Source of the DNA: Hyphomicrobiaceae bacterium
Lineage (GTDB): Bacteria > Pseudomonadota > Alphaproteobacteria > Rhizobiales > Hyphomicrobiaceae
Reading direction: 5' to 3'
Assembly (NCBI GenBank): GCA_023384095.1
Contig: JAHDXT010000009.1
Location: forward strand, 43,197-107,196
DNA: 64,000 nucleotides
Shown: positions 29,734 through 38,384 of the stretch, in pieces
How the letters are laid out: each line of letters starts with the position of its first letter
How positions within the stretch are numbered: the stretch's first letter is position 1
Translations under genes and position numbers: made by a program
The notes under the pieces: model-generated
Told to the model about the DNA's origin: nothing
The model's database searches: none
What the model saw: only the letters and a program-made list of their open reading frames with translations

Positions 29734-31098
29734 ATGACGCCCACAATCGCCATCATCGGCCGCCCCAACGTCGGCAAGTCGACCCTCTTCAACCGGCTGA
29801 CCGGCCGCCGCGCGGCGCTCGTCTCCGACATGCCTGGGCTCACCCGCGACCGGCGCGAAGGCATCGCGACGCTGGGCGAGCACGAGGTCCGCGTGTTCGA
29901 TACGGCCGGCCTCGAGGAGGCCGCTCCGGGCACGGTCGCCGCGCGCATGACGCGGCAGACCGAATCGGCGCTCGGAGCGACCGACCTGGTGCTGTTCGTG
30001 ATCGACGCGCGCGCGGGCGTGACGCCCTCCGACGCCGCTTTCGCCCGCGTCGTGCGCGCTGCCGGGCGGCCGGCGATCCTGGTGGCCAACAAGTGCGAGG
30101 GCCGCAAGGGGGTCGACGGCTTCTACGAGGCGTTCGAGCTCGGTCTGGGCGAGCCGGTTGCGGTCTCGGCCGAGCATGGCGAGGGCATGGGAGATCTCGC
30201 GGCCGAGATCATGGCGGCGCTCGGGCTCGGCCGCATGGAGGAGCGTGAGACTGCCGAGGAGGCCCGGGAGGCGCTCGCCGTAGTACGCCCTATCCGGGTC
30301 GCCATCGTCGGCCGTCCCAACTCGGGCAAGTCGACCCTCGTCAACGCGCTCATCGGCGAGGAGCGGCTGCTGACGGGCCCCGAGCCCGGCCTGACGCGGG
30401 ACGCCATCGCCATCGATTTCGACTGGCGCGGACGCAAGCTGAGCCTCATCGATACGGCGGGGCTGAGGCGCAAGGCCAAGGTGACCGAGGCAGCGGAAAA
30501 GCTCGCCACCACCGACGCCATCCGCGCCATCCGCTTCGCCGAGGTGGTGATCCTGCTGATCGATGCCGAGCGGCCGTTCGAGCACCAGGACCTGACCATC
30601 GGCGACCTGGTGGCGGAGGAGGGGCGCGCCCTCCTGGTCGCCGTCAACAAGTGGGACCTGATCGAGGACAAGCAGGCTCTGCTGCGCGATCTCCGCGAGA
30701 CGGTCGCCGAGAAGCTCGCCCAGGTGCCCGGGGTGCCGCTGGTTACCATCTCGGCCCTGGCCGAGCGGGGCCTCGACAAGCTCCTCGATGCCGTGCTGCA
30801 GGTCTACGAGGCCTGGAACCGCCGCGTCCCGACGCCCGACCTCAACCGCTGGCTCCGTGAGGCGGTCGAGCGGCACGCCCCGCCCGCCTCGAAGGGCCGG
30901 CGGATCAAGATCCGCTATATCGCGCAGGTCTCGACGCGGCCGCCGACGTTCGTGGCCTTCGCTTCGCAGCCGAAAGGGCTGCCGAAGGCTTACGTGCGCT
31001 ATCTCACGAAGGGCATCCGGGAGACCTTCGACCTGCCCGGCGTCCCGCTCCGCTTCATTCTCCGCAAGGGCGAGAACCCTTACGCGGACCAGCGCTGA
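29734..31098 (+). CDS. der: Ribosome-associated GTPase Der (EngA)
   Basis: Essential GTPase for 50S ribosome assembly. The 454-residue protein carries two G domains in tandem: GRPNVGKST (residues 8-16) with NKCEG, and GRPNSGKST (about 193-201) with DTAGL and NKWDL. A C-terminal KH-like domain ends GENPYADQR. A long G+C-rich hairpin follows the stop. Confidence 0.97.
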   Translation: MTPTIAIIGRPNVGKSTLFNRLTGRRAALVSDMPGLTRDRREGIATLGEHEVRVFDTAGLEEAAPGTVAARMTRQTESALGATDLVLFVIDARAGVTPSDAAFARVVRAAGRPAILVANKCEGRKGVDGFYEAFELGLGEPVAVSAEHGEGMGDLAAEIMAALGLGRMEERETAEEAREALAVVRPIRVAIVGRPNSGKSTLVNALIGEERLLTGPEPGLTRDAIAIDFDWRGRKLSLIDTAGLRRKAKVTEAAEKLATTDAIRAIRFAEVVILLIDAERPFEHQDLTIGDLVAEEGRALLVAVNKWDLIEDKQALLRDLRETVAEKLAQVPGVPLVTISALAERGLDKLLDAVLQVYEAWNRRVPTPDLNRWLREAVERHAPPASKGRRIKIRYIAQVSTRPPTFVAFASQPKGLPKAYVRYLTKGIRETFDLPGVPLRFILRKGENPYADQR

Positions 31099-31110
31099 CC
31101 GTCTCCGCGG

Positions 31111-31146
31111 CGGCGCGCCGATCGGTTGCGGGCAACCGGCGCGCCG
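31111..31146. other. Strong hairpin after der
   Basis: Twelve bases past the der stop, 31111-31120 pairs perfectly with 31137-31146, and an inner stem (31124-31129 with 31132-31137) continues it. No T run follows, so it may be a Rho-assisted end or an RNA-stability element rather than an intrinsic terminator. Confidence 0.5.
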
Positions 31147-31388
31147 ACGCGATGATCGCCTCGAGCGCTTCCCGCATCGATACGACCCGGGTCTCCAGTT
31201 GCCGGGCGTGGGCGGGAGCCCGGAGGTTCTGGATCTTCTGGCGAAGCGTGAACGGTCAGTCCGGCCGGCAGCGGCGGGGCGCCCCCGGACCGAGGCTCCG
31301 GGTAGTGGCTCAGTTGCATGGGCAGGCTGGCATCATCAGGCGAGATCACCTCGACGGCAGCGGCTATTCGGCTTCGACGGTGCGATCA

Positions 31389-31414
31389 GGAACGCTGCGC
31401 GGTGCTTGCGCGTT
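31389..31414 (+). promoter_or_regulatory. EcfG-type promoter match 1
   Basis: GGAAC at 31389-31393, 17 bases, then CGTT at 31411-31414. This fits the general stress response sigma factor EcfG consensus of alphaproteobacteria (GGAAC-N16/17-CGTT). No clear gene starts just downstream. Confidence 0.35.
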
Positions 31415-31519
31415 CTCGGGACCGGCAATCGAGGATCTCGATTCCCTTTGCCCTGTTCACGTTTCGGTTCTCGTCCGCAGGCTCTGCCGGAGAGTCCTCC
31501 GGATCAGAGCCTGCGGCGC

Positions 31520-31598
31520 GAACGAAAAGGGACCGCGATCGTTAGACGACCGCGGTCCAGGCAGTTGGACGCCTAGCTTGCGTCCACGTCTAGGGGCA
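31520..31598 (-). ncRNA. Candidate stress-regulated small RNA
   Basis: Inferred from structure and signals only. On the minus strand an EcfG-type promoter (31630-31606) would start RNA near 31598. The first hairpin is a 7-bp stem, 31580-31586 with 31566-31572, and a 7-base loop. It is followed by a terminator hairpin (31530-31537 with 31551-31558, inner stem 31539-31542 with 31546-31549) and then CTTTTCGTT. The product would be about 75-80 nt. I do not recognise an RNA family. Confidence 0.4.
31521..31558 (-). terminator. Intrinsic terminator of the candidate small RNA
   Basis: An 8-bp stem GGACCGCG/CGCGGTCC extended by a 4-bp inner stem across one mismatch, with TTTT following on the minus strand. 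No minus-strand protein gene ends here, which is what points to an RNA gene. Confidence 0.55.
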
Positions 31599-31605
31599 CG
31601 AAACG

Positions 31606-31630
31606 AACGCGTACAAAGCGAAAACGTTCC
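31606..31630 (-). promoter_or_regulatory. EcfG-type promoter match 2 (leftward)
   Basis: On the minus strand GGAAC (31630-31626), 16 bases, CGTT (31609-31606). It faces the candidate small RNA and is divergent from match 3, about 80 bp away. Confidence 0.42.
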
Positions 31631-31708
31631 ATGCGGGATTGCGATCGGTCCAAGTGTTGCGCTTTGGAGCCAAAGTTCTGCGCCAAGGCAACAATTGTCC
31701 CGACTTGT

Positions 31709-31733
31709 GGAACCAATGGATCGGTTGCGCGTT
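31709..31733 (+). promoter_or_regulatory. EcfG-type promoter match 3, upstream of HWE kinase gene
   Basis: GGAACC from 31709, then CGTTAG from 31730: GGAAC-N16-CGTT exactly, and the best of the matches because it keeps the sixth base C. A transcript from about 31742 would read through the small ORF at 31760 into the kinase gene at 32063. Confidence 0.5.
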
Positions 31734-31759
31734 AGCGTCCGGAAGAGAGGGTTAATCCT

Positions 31760-32044
31760 GTGACAGTGCGCAAGACCTTGCCTCTACATGTCGCTACCGG
31801 AGAGCCTTGCTGCGGCGGCGAGGAGCCGGCGGTCGTGTCCAGTGGAGGTGTGAGCGTCGTCCCGCGTGGCTGGCAGCCGAACCCGGTCATCTCCCGAGAG
31901 GCTGCCGCGATGTGCGAGACCGACTACAAGTCGGCGCCTCGCCGCCTGCCGCCCAGCCATGTCAGGACGGGTCCGTTCGCTCGTATGCCTCTGCACATCC
32001 AATGGGAGAGGGGTCGCCGCGGAATGCTGTTGAGAGCCGGCTGA
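31760..32044 (+). CDS. Doubtful small ORF before the HWE kinase gene
   Basis: A 94-codon frame starting GTG at 31760 with a purine-rich GGAAGAGAGGG nine bases upstream, 18 bp before the kinase gene and just downstream of an EcfG-type promoter. The predicted protein (MTVRKTLPLHVATGEPCCGG...) has no recognisable domain, signal or helix. It could be a leader region rather than a gene. Overlapping frames on the other strand are no better. Confidence 0.25.
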   Translation: MTVRKTLPLHVATGEPCCGGEEPAVVSSGGVSVVPRGWQPNPVISREAAAMCETDYKSAPRRLPPSHVRTGPFARMPLHIQWERGRRGMLLRAG

Positions 32045-32062
32045 TACTCGAACGAGGGGGAA

Positions 32063-34522
32063 ATGGCATACATTCCCGTGGAAAGCGGGCCGATCGTTGC
32101 CGGCCGCGGCCGGAGGCTCGGTCCATGGACGGTCGCGGAATATCTTACTGCGTACGGAATGGCGGTCGTCGCACCCATCCTCATCTTCTCCGGGCTCGTG
32201 CTACATCGTTACATCGCAATAGAGAACGCACAGCTCGAGCAGCAAGCGCTGCAGACGGTACGCGCGCTGAGGTCGGATGTAGACCGAGAGCTCGGCGGGG
32301 TGATCGTCACGCTCGAGGCGCTCGCCGCCTCGCCGGGCCTGGCCTCGGCGGATTACGCAAGCTTCCACGGCCACGCTTCCGCGCTCGTGCGGGAACGCTC
32401 CGACCGGCACATCGTGCTCTCGGACGCCGCAGGCCAGCCGCTGGCCGACACCCGGGCGCAGTGGGGCGAGCCCATTCCCGTCTCCTCCGGTCAGGCCGGC
32501 GCCCGCGAGCAGGTACTGCGGACCGCGCGGCCGTATGTCTCGGACCCGCTGCCCGGGCAGAGCGAGTTCGTCGTCACCGTCCCGGTGATGCACGCGGGGC
32601 AGGTCGGCGGCCTGATCAGCCTTTCGCTCGATCCGGTGCGATTTTCGGAGCTGCTCAATTCCCCCCGCCTGCCCACGGGCTGGAATGCGGCCGTCGTCGA
32701 TCGACGGGGGAACATCGTCGCCCGCTCACGCGGCTACCAGCCCGGTCCTGGCGCTGCTTTCGCGGGCTCCGCCTCGCAGCCTCGTTCAGAAGAAGAGCAG
32801 GTCGGCTACGCGACAGAGCACAATGGTGAAGTGCTGCGCGCCCAAACGCCGTCCCGCCGCTCGGGCTGGCTGATCACCGCCAGCGTGGCGCCCTCCATCG
32901 CGCGGCCGCCGTTCTGGTCCTGGGGCCTCTTCGCTCTCGGCGGCGCCACCCTGCTCGGCGCGTCGGCGCTTCTCGCGCTCTACTTCGGCCGCAGGCTGGC
33001 GAGACCGATCCGCATGACCGCGCTTGCAGCCACCGCCTTCGGGAAGGGCGAGGCGATGCCGCAGCTCGGATTGCGCCTGCGCGAGGTCGACGAGGTTCTC
33101 AATGCGCTCAGGACCGCATCGGCGCAGCGCCGCCTGGCCGAAGACCAGCTCCGCATCGCGCACGAGCGCATGACGCTCGCGCTTTCCGCAACCGACATGG
33201 GCATGTGGGAGCGCGACCTCGCCACCAACCGCGTGACCTGGTCGGAGGCGATGTACCGCATCTTCGGCCGCTCGCCCGAGGAATTCTCCGGCGAGCCCGA
33301 CGAGGTGCTGAGCTACGTCCACCCGGACGATCGCGTCCGCTTCCGCAAGGCGCACCAGGACGCGGTGCGCGGGCCCGTCGATACGTTCGAGCAGGAATTC
33401 AGGATCCTCGGCCCTTCGGGCGCTGTGCGCTGGCTCTATCGCCGGGCCTTCGTCCGCCGCGACCCCGACGGAGCTGCGATCTCCGTGCTCGGCGTCGCGA
33501 TCGACATCACGGGGCGCAAGGAGGCCGAGAGCGTCAACGCGCACCTCGCGGCGATCGTCGCCTCCTCGAGCGAGGCCATACTCAGCGTCTCGCCGGACGG
33601 CGTTATCGCGACGTGGAACGCCGGCGCCGAGCAGACCTTCGGCTGCAGCAGCTCGGAAGCCGTCGGCATGTCCTTGCAAGAGCTGTTCGCCGACGACGGC
33701 CTCGCCGACCATGGCCGCATCAGGACGGCGATGCAGGCCGGAGAAACCGTCCGGCTGGAAAGCCTGTGCCGGTCCAGGGACAGGCATCCGATGGAGGTTG
33801 CCATCGTCGCCAATCCGGTGCGCAGCCCGTCTCAATCGATCGCAGGCTATTCAATCACCATCCGCGACATCTCGGCGCGCAAGGAGCACGACCGGCACCT
33901 CGCCAGCGTCATGCGCGAGCTGACCCATCGCTCGAAGAACCTGCTGGCGATCATCCAGGCGATGGCGCGCCAGACGGCGCTGCGCAGCGACGGGATTGCC
34001 GATTTCGAAACCCGTTTCTCGGGCCGGCTGCAGAGCCTTTCCCGATCGCACGAGCTGCTGATCAGCAATGACTGGGAGGGCGCATTGCTGGGCGACCTCG
34101 TCGCCATGCAGAGGAGCGCGTTCGGCGCGCGCCATTCCCGCATCCGGGCCTCCGGCCCCGACATATTCCTGCGGCCCGAGGCCATCCTGAACATCGGCCT
34201 CGCCCTGCACGAGCTCGCCAGCAACGCTGAGCGGCACGGGGCGCTGTCCACGACGGCGGGCCGGGTCGAGCTCGGCTGGACCGTCGAGCGCAGGAAGGAC
34301 GGGGCGCAGCGCCTGATGATCGTGTGGCGCGAGCGGGGCCGGCAATCGGCGGGCGACCTGCTCCACCGGGGCTTCGGCCGCGACATCCTCGAGCACGTGG
34401 CACCGACCGCCCTGGGCGCCGGCGTGGTGCTGAAGGGGATACCGGACGGGCTGCTATGGGCGCTCGATGTCCCGGGCGACCAGTTCGCGCGAGGTCGCCG
34501 GATGGCGGCCGCCAATAGCTGA
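32063..34522 (+). CDS. HWE-family PAS sensor histidine kinase
   Basis: An 819-residue membrane sensor kinase. TM1 (about 29-48) and TM2 (about 287-306) flank a periplasmic double-Cache-like sensor. Two cytoplasmic PAS domains follow (about 365-480, with PEEFSGEPDEVLSYVHPDDR, and 485-605). The HWE kinase core has H622 in LTHRSKN, the N box LHELASNAERHGALS (715-729), and W755/E757 in WRE, which define the family; GFGRDILEH closes the ATP site. HWE kinases include those that phosphorylate PhyR in the general stress response. GAGGGGG precedes the ATG. No partner response regulator lies in the window. Confidence 0.93.
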   Translation: MAYIPVESGPIVAGRGRRLGPWTVAEYLTAYGMAVVAPILIFSGLVLHRYIAIENAQLEQQALQTVRALRSDVDRELGGVIVTLEALAASPGLASADYASFHGHASALVRERSDRHIVLSDAAGQPLADTRAQWGEPIPVSSGQAGAREQVLRTARPYVSDPLPGQSEFVVTVPVMHAGQVGGLISLSLDPVRFSELLNSPRLPTGWNAAVVDRRGNIVARSRGYQPGPGAAFAGSASQPRSEEEQVGYATEHNGEVLRAQTPSRRSGWLITASVAPSIARPPFWSWGLFALGGATLLGASALLALYFGRRLARPIRMTALAATAFGKGEAMPQLGLRLREVDEVLNALRTASAQRRLAEDQLRIAHERMTLALSATDMGMWERDLATNRVTWSEAMYRIFGRSPEEFSGEPDEVLSYVHPDDRVRFRKAHQDAVRGPVDTFEQEFRILGPSGAVRWLYRRAFVRRDPDGAAISVLGVAIDITGRKEAESVNAHLAAIVASSSEAILSVSPDGVIATWNAGAEQTFGCSSSEAVGMSLQELFADDGLADHGRIRTAMQAGETVRLESLCRSRDRHPMEVAIVANPVRSPSQSIAGYSITIRDISARKEHDRHLASVMRELTHRSKNLLAIIQAMARQTALRSDGIADFETRFSGRLQSLSRSHELLISNDWEGALLGDLVAMQRSAFGARHSRIRASGPDIFLRPEAILNIGLALHELASNAERHGALSTTAGRVELGWTVERRKDGAQRLMIVWRERGRQSAGDLLHRGFGRDILEHVAPTALGAGVVLKGIPDGLLWALDVPGDQFARGRRMAAANS

Positions 34523-34538
34523 CACGGGCTGCGCGGGC

Positions 34539-35276
34539 TCAAAGCCGCGCCAGCCGGCCGCCGTCCACGCGCAAGCACGCACCGGTGATGAAAGCCGCCT
34601 CGGCCGAGGCGAGGTAGGCGACGGCGGCGGCAACGTCGTCGGGCTTGCCGACGTCCGCCGCCTCGATCTTCTCTTGCCCCGACTGAACGTTCGGATTGCT
34701 CCACAGCAGCGGTGTGTCGATGGCTCCGGGCTCGACGGCATTGACGCGGATCTGGAGCTCGCGCCCTTCCAGCGCCGCCGATCGCGTCAGCGACAGCATT
34801 GCCGCTTTCGAGGCTGCATAGGGAGCGACCAGCTTCGATGTGCGCTCGGCGTGAATGCTCGCCACGTTCACGACGGCGCCGCCCTCGCGCATGCTCCGGA
34901 ACGCGGCGCGCAGGAAGTGGGCCGGGCCGATCAGGTTGATGCCCAGGACGCGAAGCCATTCCGCCGCAGTTAGCTCGACGATCGGCTTGAACGTCATGAC
35001 CGCGGCGTTGTTCACGACGATATCCAGCCGGCCGAACCGGCTCATCGTATCCGCGACCGTCCGCTCGACCTGCCCCTCCTGCCCGACGTCGCATGCGAAC
35101 GCGACGGCGTCCGGCGCTCCCGCCCCGGTGATCTCCCCCGTCCGGGACGAGGCCGACGGGTCGACGTCGGCAATGACGATCCGCGCGCCTTCGCTGCCGA
35201 GCCGCAGGGCGGTGGCAAACCCGATGCCGCTGGCGCCGCCGGTCACGATCGCGACCTTGTTCTCGAAGCGCCGCAC
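34539..35276 (-). CDS. Short-chain dehydrogenase/reductase
   Basis: Classical SDR of 245 residues: TGGASGIG (cofactor glycine motif, about 12-19), NNAAV, a catalytic Ser in VNVASIHAE and YAASK (Tyr-x-x-x-Lys), ending CLRVDGGRLARL. NAD preference is suggested by the Asp in IVIADVD. The substrate is unknown; the operon context suggests a sugar or polyol. It starts with GTG at 35276, one base after the stop of the 52-residue ORF upstream, so it is translationally coupled to it. Confidence 0.92.
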   Translation of the reverse strand: MRRFENKVAIVTGGASGIGFATALRLGSEGARIVIADVDPSASSRTGEITGAGAPDAVAFACDVGQEGQVERTVADTMSRFGRLDIVVNNAAVMTFKPIVELTAAEWLRVLGINLIGPAHFLRAAFRSMREGGAVVNVASIHAERTSKLVAPYAASKAAMLSLTRSAALEGRELQIRVNAVEPGAIDTPLLWSNPNVQSGQEKIEAADVGKPDDVAAAVAYLASAEAAFITGACLRVDGGRLARL

Positions 35277-35277
35277 G

Positions 35278-35436
35278 CTACTGTTCCGTCGCCGACAACT
35301 GGTGCCTTATCCCCGCCCCTTCCGCCATGGCCGCGGAGGCGGCCATCCACGCGACTTTCCACACCTGATCCGGCGGCGTGTCCTGGATTCCCGCCGCGGG
35401 CACGACGGTGTGGGCAGGTCGCGGGATTGGGGACAT
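35278..35436 (-). CDS. Small hypothetical protein coupled to glycosidase and SDR genes
   Basis: A 52-residue ORF whose ATG overlaps the glycosidase stop (TAATG at 35438-35434) and whose stop is one base from the SDR start. Tight coupling on both sides is the main support. The sequence (MSPIPRPAHTVVPAAGIQD, then WKVAWMAASAAMAEGAG) shows no domain I know, and a short amphipathic stretch at most. Confidence 0.5.
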   Translation of the reverse strand: MSPIPRPAHTVVPAAGIQDTPPDQVWKVAWMAASAAMAEGAGIRHQLSATEQ

Positions 35437-36755
35437 TAGACCAGGTCCTGCTCGATGCCCGACTCGGTGGCCGCCGTGCGCAGCCGGTGGGCGCGCAGCT
35501 CCGCGCGCCTGCGGCGCGCCCAATACTCGTCATGCTCGTCCGGCATGACCAGCGGCACGCTGAGGCAGACGCTCTGCGCCGGCAACACCTCGTGCCATTC
35601 GCGGATGAGCTGCTTATAGGACTGGCCGACGCGCCTGATGCGCCGGTCGAGGTCGAACAGCCCGAGCGGATTGACGCGGTTGTTCTGCTCCCTGAGCGCC
35701 GTGTCCCAATCGACCTGGTCGGTGAGCGAGTACCAGGTGAAGCCCACCATCGGCACGCCGGAGTTGCGCACCCGCAGGACGTTGGCCCACTGCTTCCAGA
35801 GCCAGTCGACGGCTTCCGTTCCGCCGGCCCCCTCCTTGAGGTTGGTCTCCGTGTGCATCACGGGGAGAAGATAGCGCTCGTGATACTGCCTCGTGATCTC
35901 GCTGTAGCCGAACACCTCGCCCGCAGCACAGGTCGAGCCGTCTGCCCGCACCCGGTGCTCGTTGGTGATGTAGTAGTCGTTGCCCATGATGCAGTGGTGC
36001 TTCAGGTTGCTCGACATGAAGAAATGGTACTCGTCGCGCGTCATCGCGTTGTCCATCAGGAACTCGTACATCTCGGAGTTCACGCGGCGTGCGTAGTTGA
36101 GGTCGAGCGACAGGAAGCGGCGGGCGTTCTTGATCTCTGCCGGCCTGATGGCGGCAGGGCCTTCCGCGTGGAAATACTCGGAAGACTCGCTCTGGATGAA
36201 AATGGCGTCGGGACGCACCTCCAGGATGGACCGCATCGCCAGGACATTCGCGGCGACGATATGCTTGAGCGCGGTGACGAAGGAGCGGTCGTCTGTTTTC
36301 TGCTCGTTCCACCAGCCGTAGCTCGCGGAAAACGTCGCGCAGATGAACATCTCGTTCACCGGCGTATAGAGCTGGACCCAGGGGAACCGCTGCGCGAATT
36401 CGCCGGCGTAGGTGGCGAAAAGTTGCGGGAAATCGGGGTTCTGGAAATTCCCGATCCAGTCAGGCACGCCGAAATGGCAGAGATCGACGATCGGCATCAG
36501 CCCCTGCCGCCTGATCTCCTCGAACGTCAGGTCGGCGAACTCCCAATCGTATCGGTCCGGGCCGCACCACGTGCGATGGATGGGTGGGCCGTAGCGGAGG
36601 AAGACGATCCCCATCTGCTTCGTGAGCGCGAAATCCTCCTTCCAGTATTTGTAATGGCCGCACTTCTCGTACTGGTCTATCCGCGTCCGGCCGTGGTTGA
36701 TCGTCGGCTCGCTACTCTCGATGCCAGTGGCGAACATGAAGAATGGCGTCATCAT
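35436..36755 (-). CDS. Family 1 glycoside hydrolase-like protein
   Basis: A 439-residue protein with the GH1 (beta/alpha)8 outline: FMFATGIESSEP at the start, LRYGPPIHRTW, VDLCHFGVPDW, TPVNEMF (the Asn-Glu acid/base site of clan GH-A) and HTETNLKEG (the second Glu, in place of the usual TENG). The C-terminal WYSLTDQVDWDTALREQN resembles the GH1 WSLLDNFEW region. The atypical second site means activity is uncertain; relatives often lie in surface-polysaccharide loci. The start at 36755 has GGAG upstream; a frame to 36932 has no support. Confidence 0.8.
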   Translation of the reverse strand: MMTPFFMFATGIESSEPTINHGRTRIDQYEKCGHYKYWKEDFALTKQMGIVFLRYGPPIHRTWCGPDRYDWEFADLTFEEIRRQGLMPIVDLCHFGVPDWIGNFQNPDFPQLFATYAGEFAQRFPWVQLYTPVNEMFICATFSASYGWWNEQKTDDRSFVTALKHIVAANVLAMRSILEVRPDAIFIQSESSEYFHAEGPAAIRPAEIKNARRFLSLDLNYARRVNSEMYEFLMDNAMTRDEYHFFMSSNLKHHCIMGNDYYITNEHRVRADGSTCAAGEVFGYSEITRQYHERYLLPVMHTETNLKEGAGGTEAVDWLWKQWANVLRVRNSGVPMVGFTWYSLTDQVDWDTALREQNNRVNPLGLFDLDRRIRRVGQSYKQLIREWHEVLPAQSVCLSVPLVMPDEHDEYWARRRRAELRAHRLRTAATESGIEQDLV

Positions 36756-37160
36756 GGAATTCGGCACTCCAGGATCGAAACCCAACGAACATAACAGGGG
36801 CCGGTTCCTGGCGGCGGAAACTGCCGTGCCCCGTGAGCGTTCGCCGAATACTGGACTTACCCTGCCGGACGCAACCGCCATGACCCTGGACATCCCGCCG
36901 CAATCCCGGACGCGCCGGCTTGGTGCGAGCACCTGATGGGGCCTGGCCAGGTCTTCCCGCCTGAGCCGCCGATTCCTGCAGGAGCCGCTTCAGCACAGCG
37001 GGGTGGCCCTCGGCAGCATGCCTGACGCGGCGCGTCCGCGTCACGATCCGCCGCCGTTGCGGCTCAGCTCAAGTCCACGGAACCCTAGCCGAGTCGGGGA
37101 GTTAGGCTGTGGCGGAGGCCATCCGCGCGCCGGCAGGAACACCTCGACGAGGAGTGATGC
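36756..37160. promoter_or_regulatory. Divergent regulatory region of the surface-sugar block
   Basis: No gene seen. At 37079-37103, GGAACC is followed, 16 bases after GGAAC, by AGTTAG, close to the EcfG promoter upstream of the HWE kinase gene (one base off at the first position of the -10). A 7-bp hairpin sits at 37024-37042. The stress-type promoter would drive the glycosyltransferase and glf genes. Confidence 0.35.
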
Positions 37161-38384
37161 ATGAGAATCCAGGAAGTTTCCGCGCAACCCTCGCCGATGC
37201 CTGCCAATCCACTCAAACCGATACTCGTCTGTTTCTCGCATTTGCGCTGGAGCTTCGTCTGGCAAAGACCGCAGCACCTGCTGAGCCGCGCCGCGCGCGC
37301 CTATCGCGTCATCTTCGTCGAGGACCCCTTGATCGCCACCGGCGGCGCGCCCCGCCTCGACCTGTCCCATGGCCCGGGCGCGGTGACGGTCGCGGTGCCG
37401 GTCCTGCCCGAGGCGCTCGGGCCCGAGCAGCGCAAGGCAGCCCGCAGGATGCTCGTCGACGACCTGCTGGAATCGATGGGCGGGCCGGTCGCCGTGAGCT
37501 GGTACTACACGCCGATGGCGCTCGAGATCTACGACCACGTCGAATCCGAGGTCTGCGTCTACGACTGCATGGACGAGCTGTCGGGCTTCCGCGGCGCCCC
37601 GCCGGAGCTGCGCCGCTACGAGGCCGCCCTCTTCCGCCGGGCAGATGTGGTCTTCACCGGCGGCCGCAGCCTCTACGAGGCCAAGCGCCGCCGGCACCCG
37701 AACGTGCATTGCTGCCCGAGCAGCATCGATGCCGCGCACTTCCGGCAGGCGCGCGGGAGGCCCGCCGGCCCCGAGCCAGCGGATCAGTCCGGCATCGGTC
37801 GCCCGCGGATCGGGTTCTTCGGCGTCATAGACGAGCGGATGGACACCGCACTCCTCGCCGAAATGGCCGATCTGCAGCCCGGCTGGCAATTCGTCATGAT
37901 CGGACCGGTGGTCAAGATCGACGCGGGCGACCTGCCGCATCGGCCCAACATCCATTGGCTGGGGCCCAAGCGGTACGAGGAGCTGCCGGCGTACCTGTCG
38001 CGCTGGGATCTCGGCTTCATGCCGTTCGCGATCAACGAGGCGACGCGATACATCAGCCCGACGAAAACCCCGGAGTTCCTGGCCGCAGGGCTGCCCGTGG
38101 TCTCGACGCCTGTCGCCGACGTCGTCCGCACCTATGGCGGAGACGGCCATGTCGAGATCGCCGCCGATGCGCGGGAGATGGCGGCCAAAGCCGCCATGCT
38201 GCTCGGCCGCCCCCGCGCCCGATGGCTGGCGCGGGTCGACCGGCGGCTCGCCGCGATGTCCTGGGACTCGACCTGGCGCAGAATGAGCGAGGAGATCGAT
38301 CTCGTGCGTGACAGCCGTTCGGCGGCGAAGCCGCCTGTCACGCGGTTCGCGGCATCCGGGGCCGGCGAGGTGTCCCGTGTTTGA
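37161..38384 (+). CDS. GT-B glycosyltransferase
   Basis: A 407-residue glycosyltransferase of the GT-B fold. The N-terminal half has FSHLRWSFVWQRPQHLLSR, common in enzymes next to UDP-galactopyranose mutase. The C-terminal donor domain has IGFFGVIDERMD, NIHWLGPKRYEELPAYLSR and SPTKTPEFLAAGLPVVST, with the Glu of the nucleotide-sugar motif. It probably adds a sugar, perhaps galactofuranose, to a surface glycan; this is inferred from its neighbour glf, with which it overlaps by 8 bases. Confidence 0.88.
   Translation: MRIQEVSAQPSPMPANPLKPILVCFSHLRWSFVWQRPQHLLSRAARAYRVIFVEDPLIATGGAPRLDLSHGPGAVTVAVPVLPEALGPEQRKAARRMLVDDLLESMGGPVAVSWYYTPMALEIYDHVESEVCVYDCMDELSGFRGAPPELRRYEAALFRRADVVFTGGRSLYEAKRRRHPNVHCCPSSIDAAHFRQARGRPAGPEPADQSGIGRPRIGFFGVIDERMDTALLAEMADLQPGWQFVMIGPVVKIDAGDLPHRPNIHWLGPKRYEELPAYLSRWDLGFMPFAINEATRYISPTKTPEFLAAGLPVVSTPVADVVRTYGGDGHVEIAADAREMAAKAAMLLGRPRARWLARVDRRLAAMSWDSTWRRMSEEIDLVRDSRSAAKPPVTRFAASGAGEVSRV

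Larger units (their letters stand above)
31099..32062. other. Gene-poor region between der and the HWE kinase gene
   Basis: This stretch holds a der-distal hairpin, three matches to the EcfG-type promoter, a candidate minus-strand small RNA and one doubtful small ORF (31760-32044), each listed separately. On the minus strand 31255-31055, overlapping the der end, a reading frame without a start codon spells a protein-like helical sequence (LRQKIQNLRAP, then VVSMREALEAIIASARR). It may be the remnant of a lost gene. Confidence 0.5.

Noticed and set aside
31784..32002. 72-codon minus frame upstream of the HWE kinase gene
   Set aside because: No ribosome site, no domain, and biased composition.
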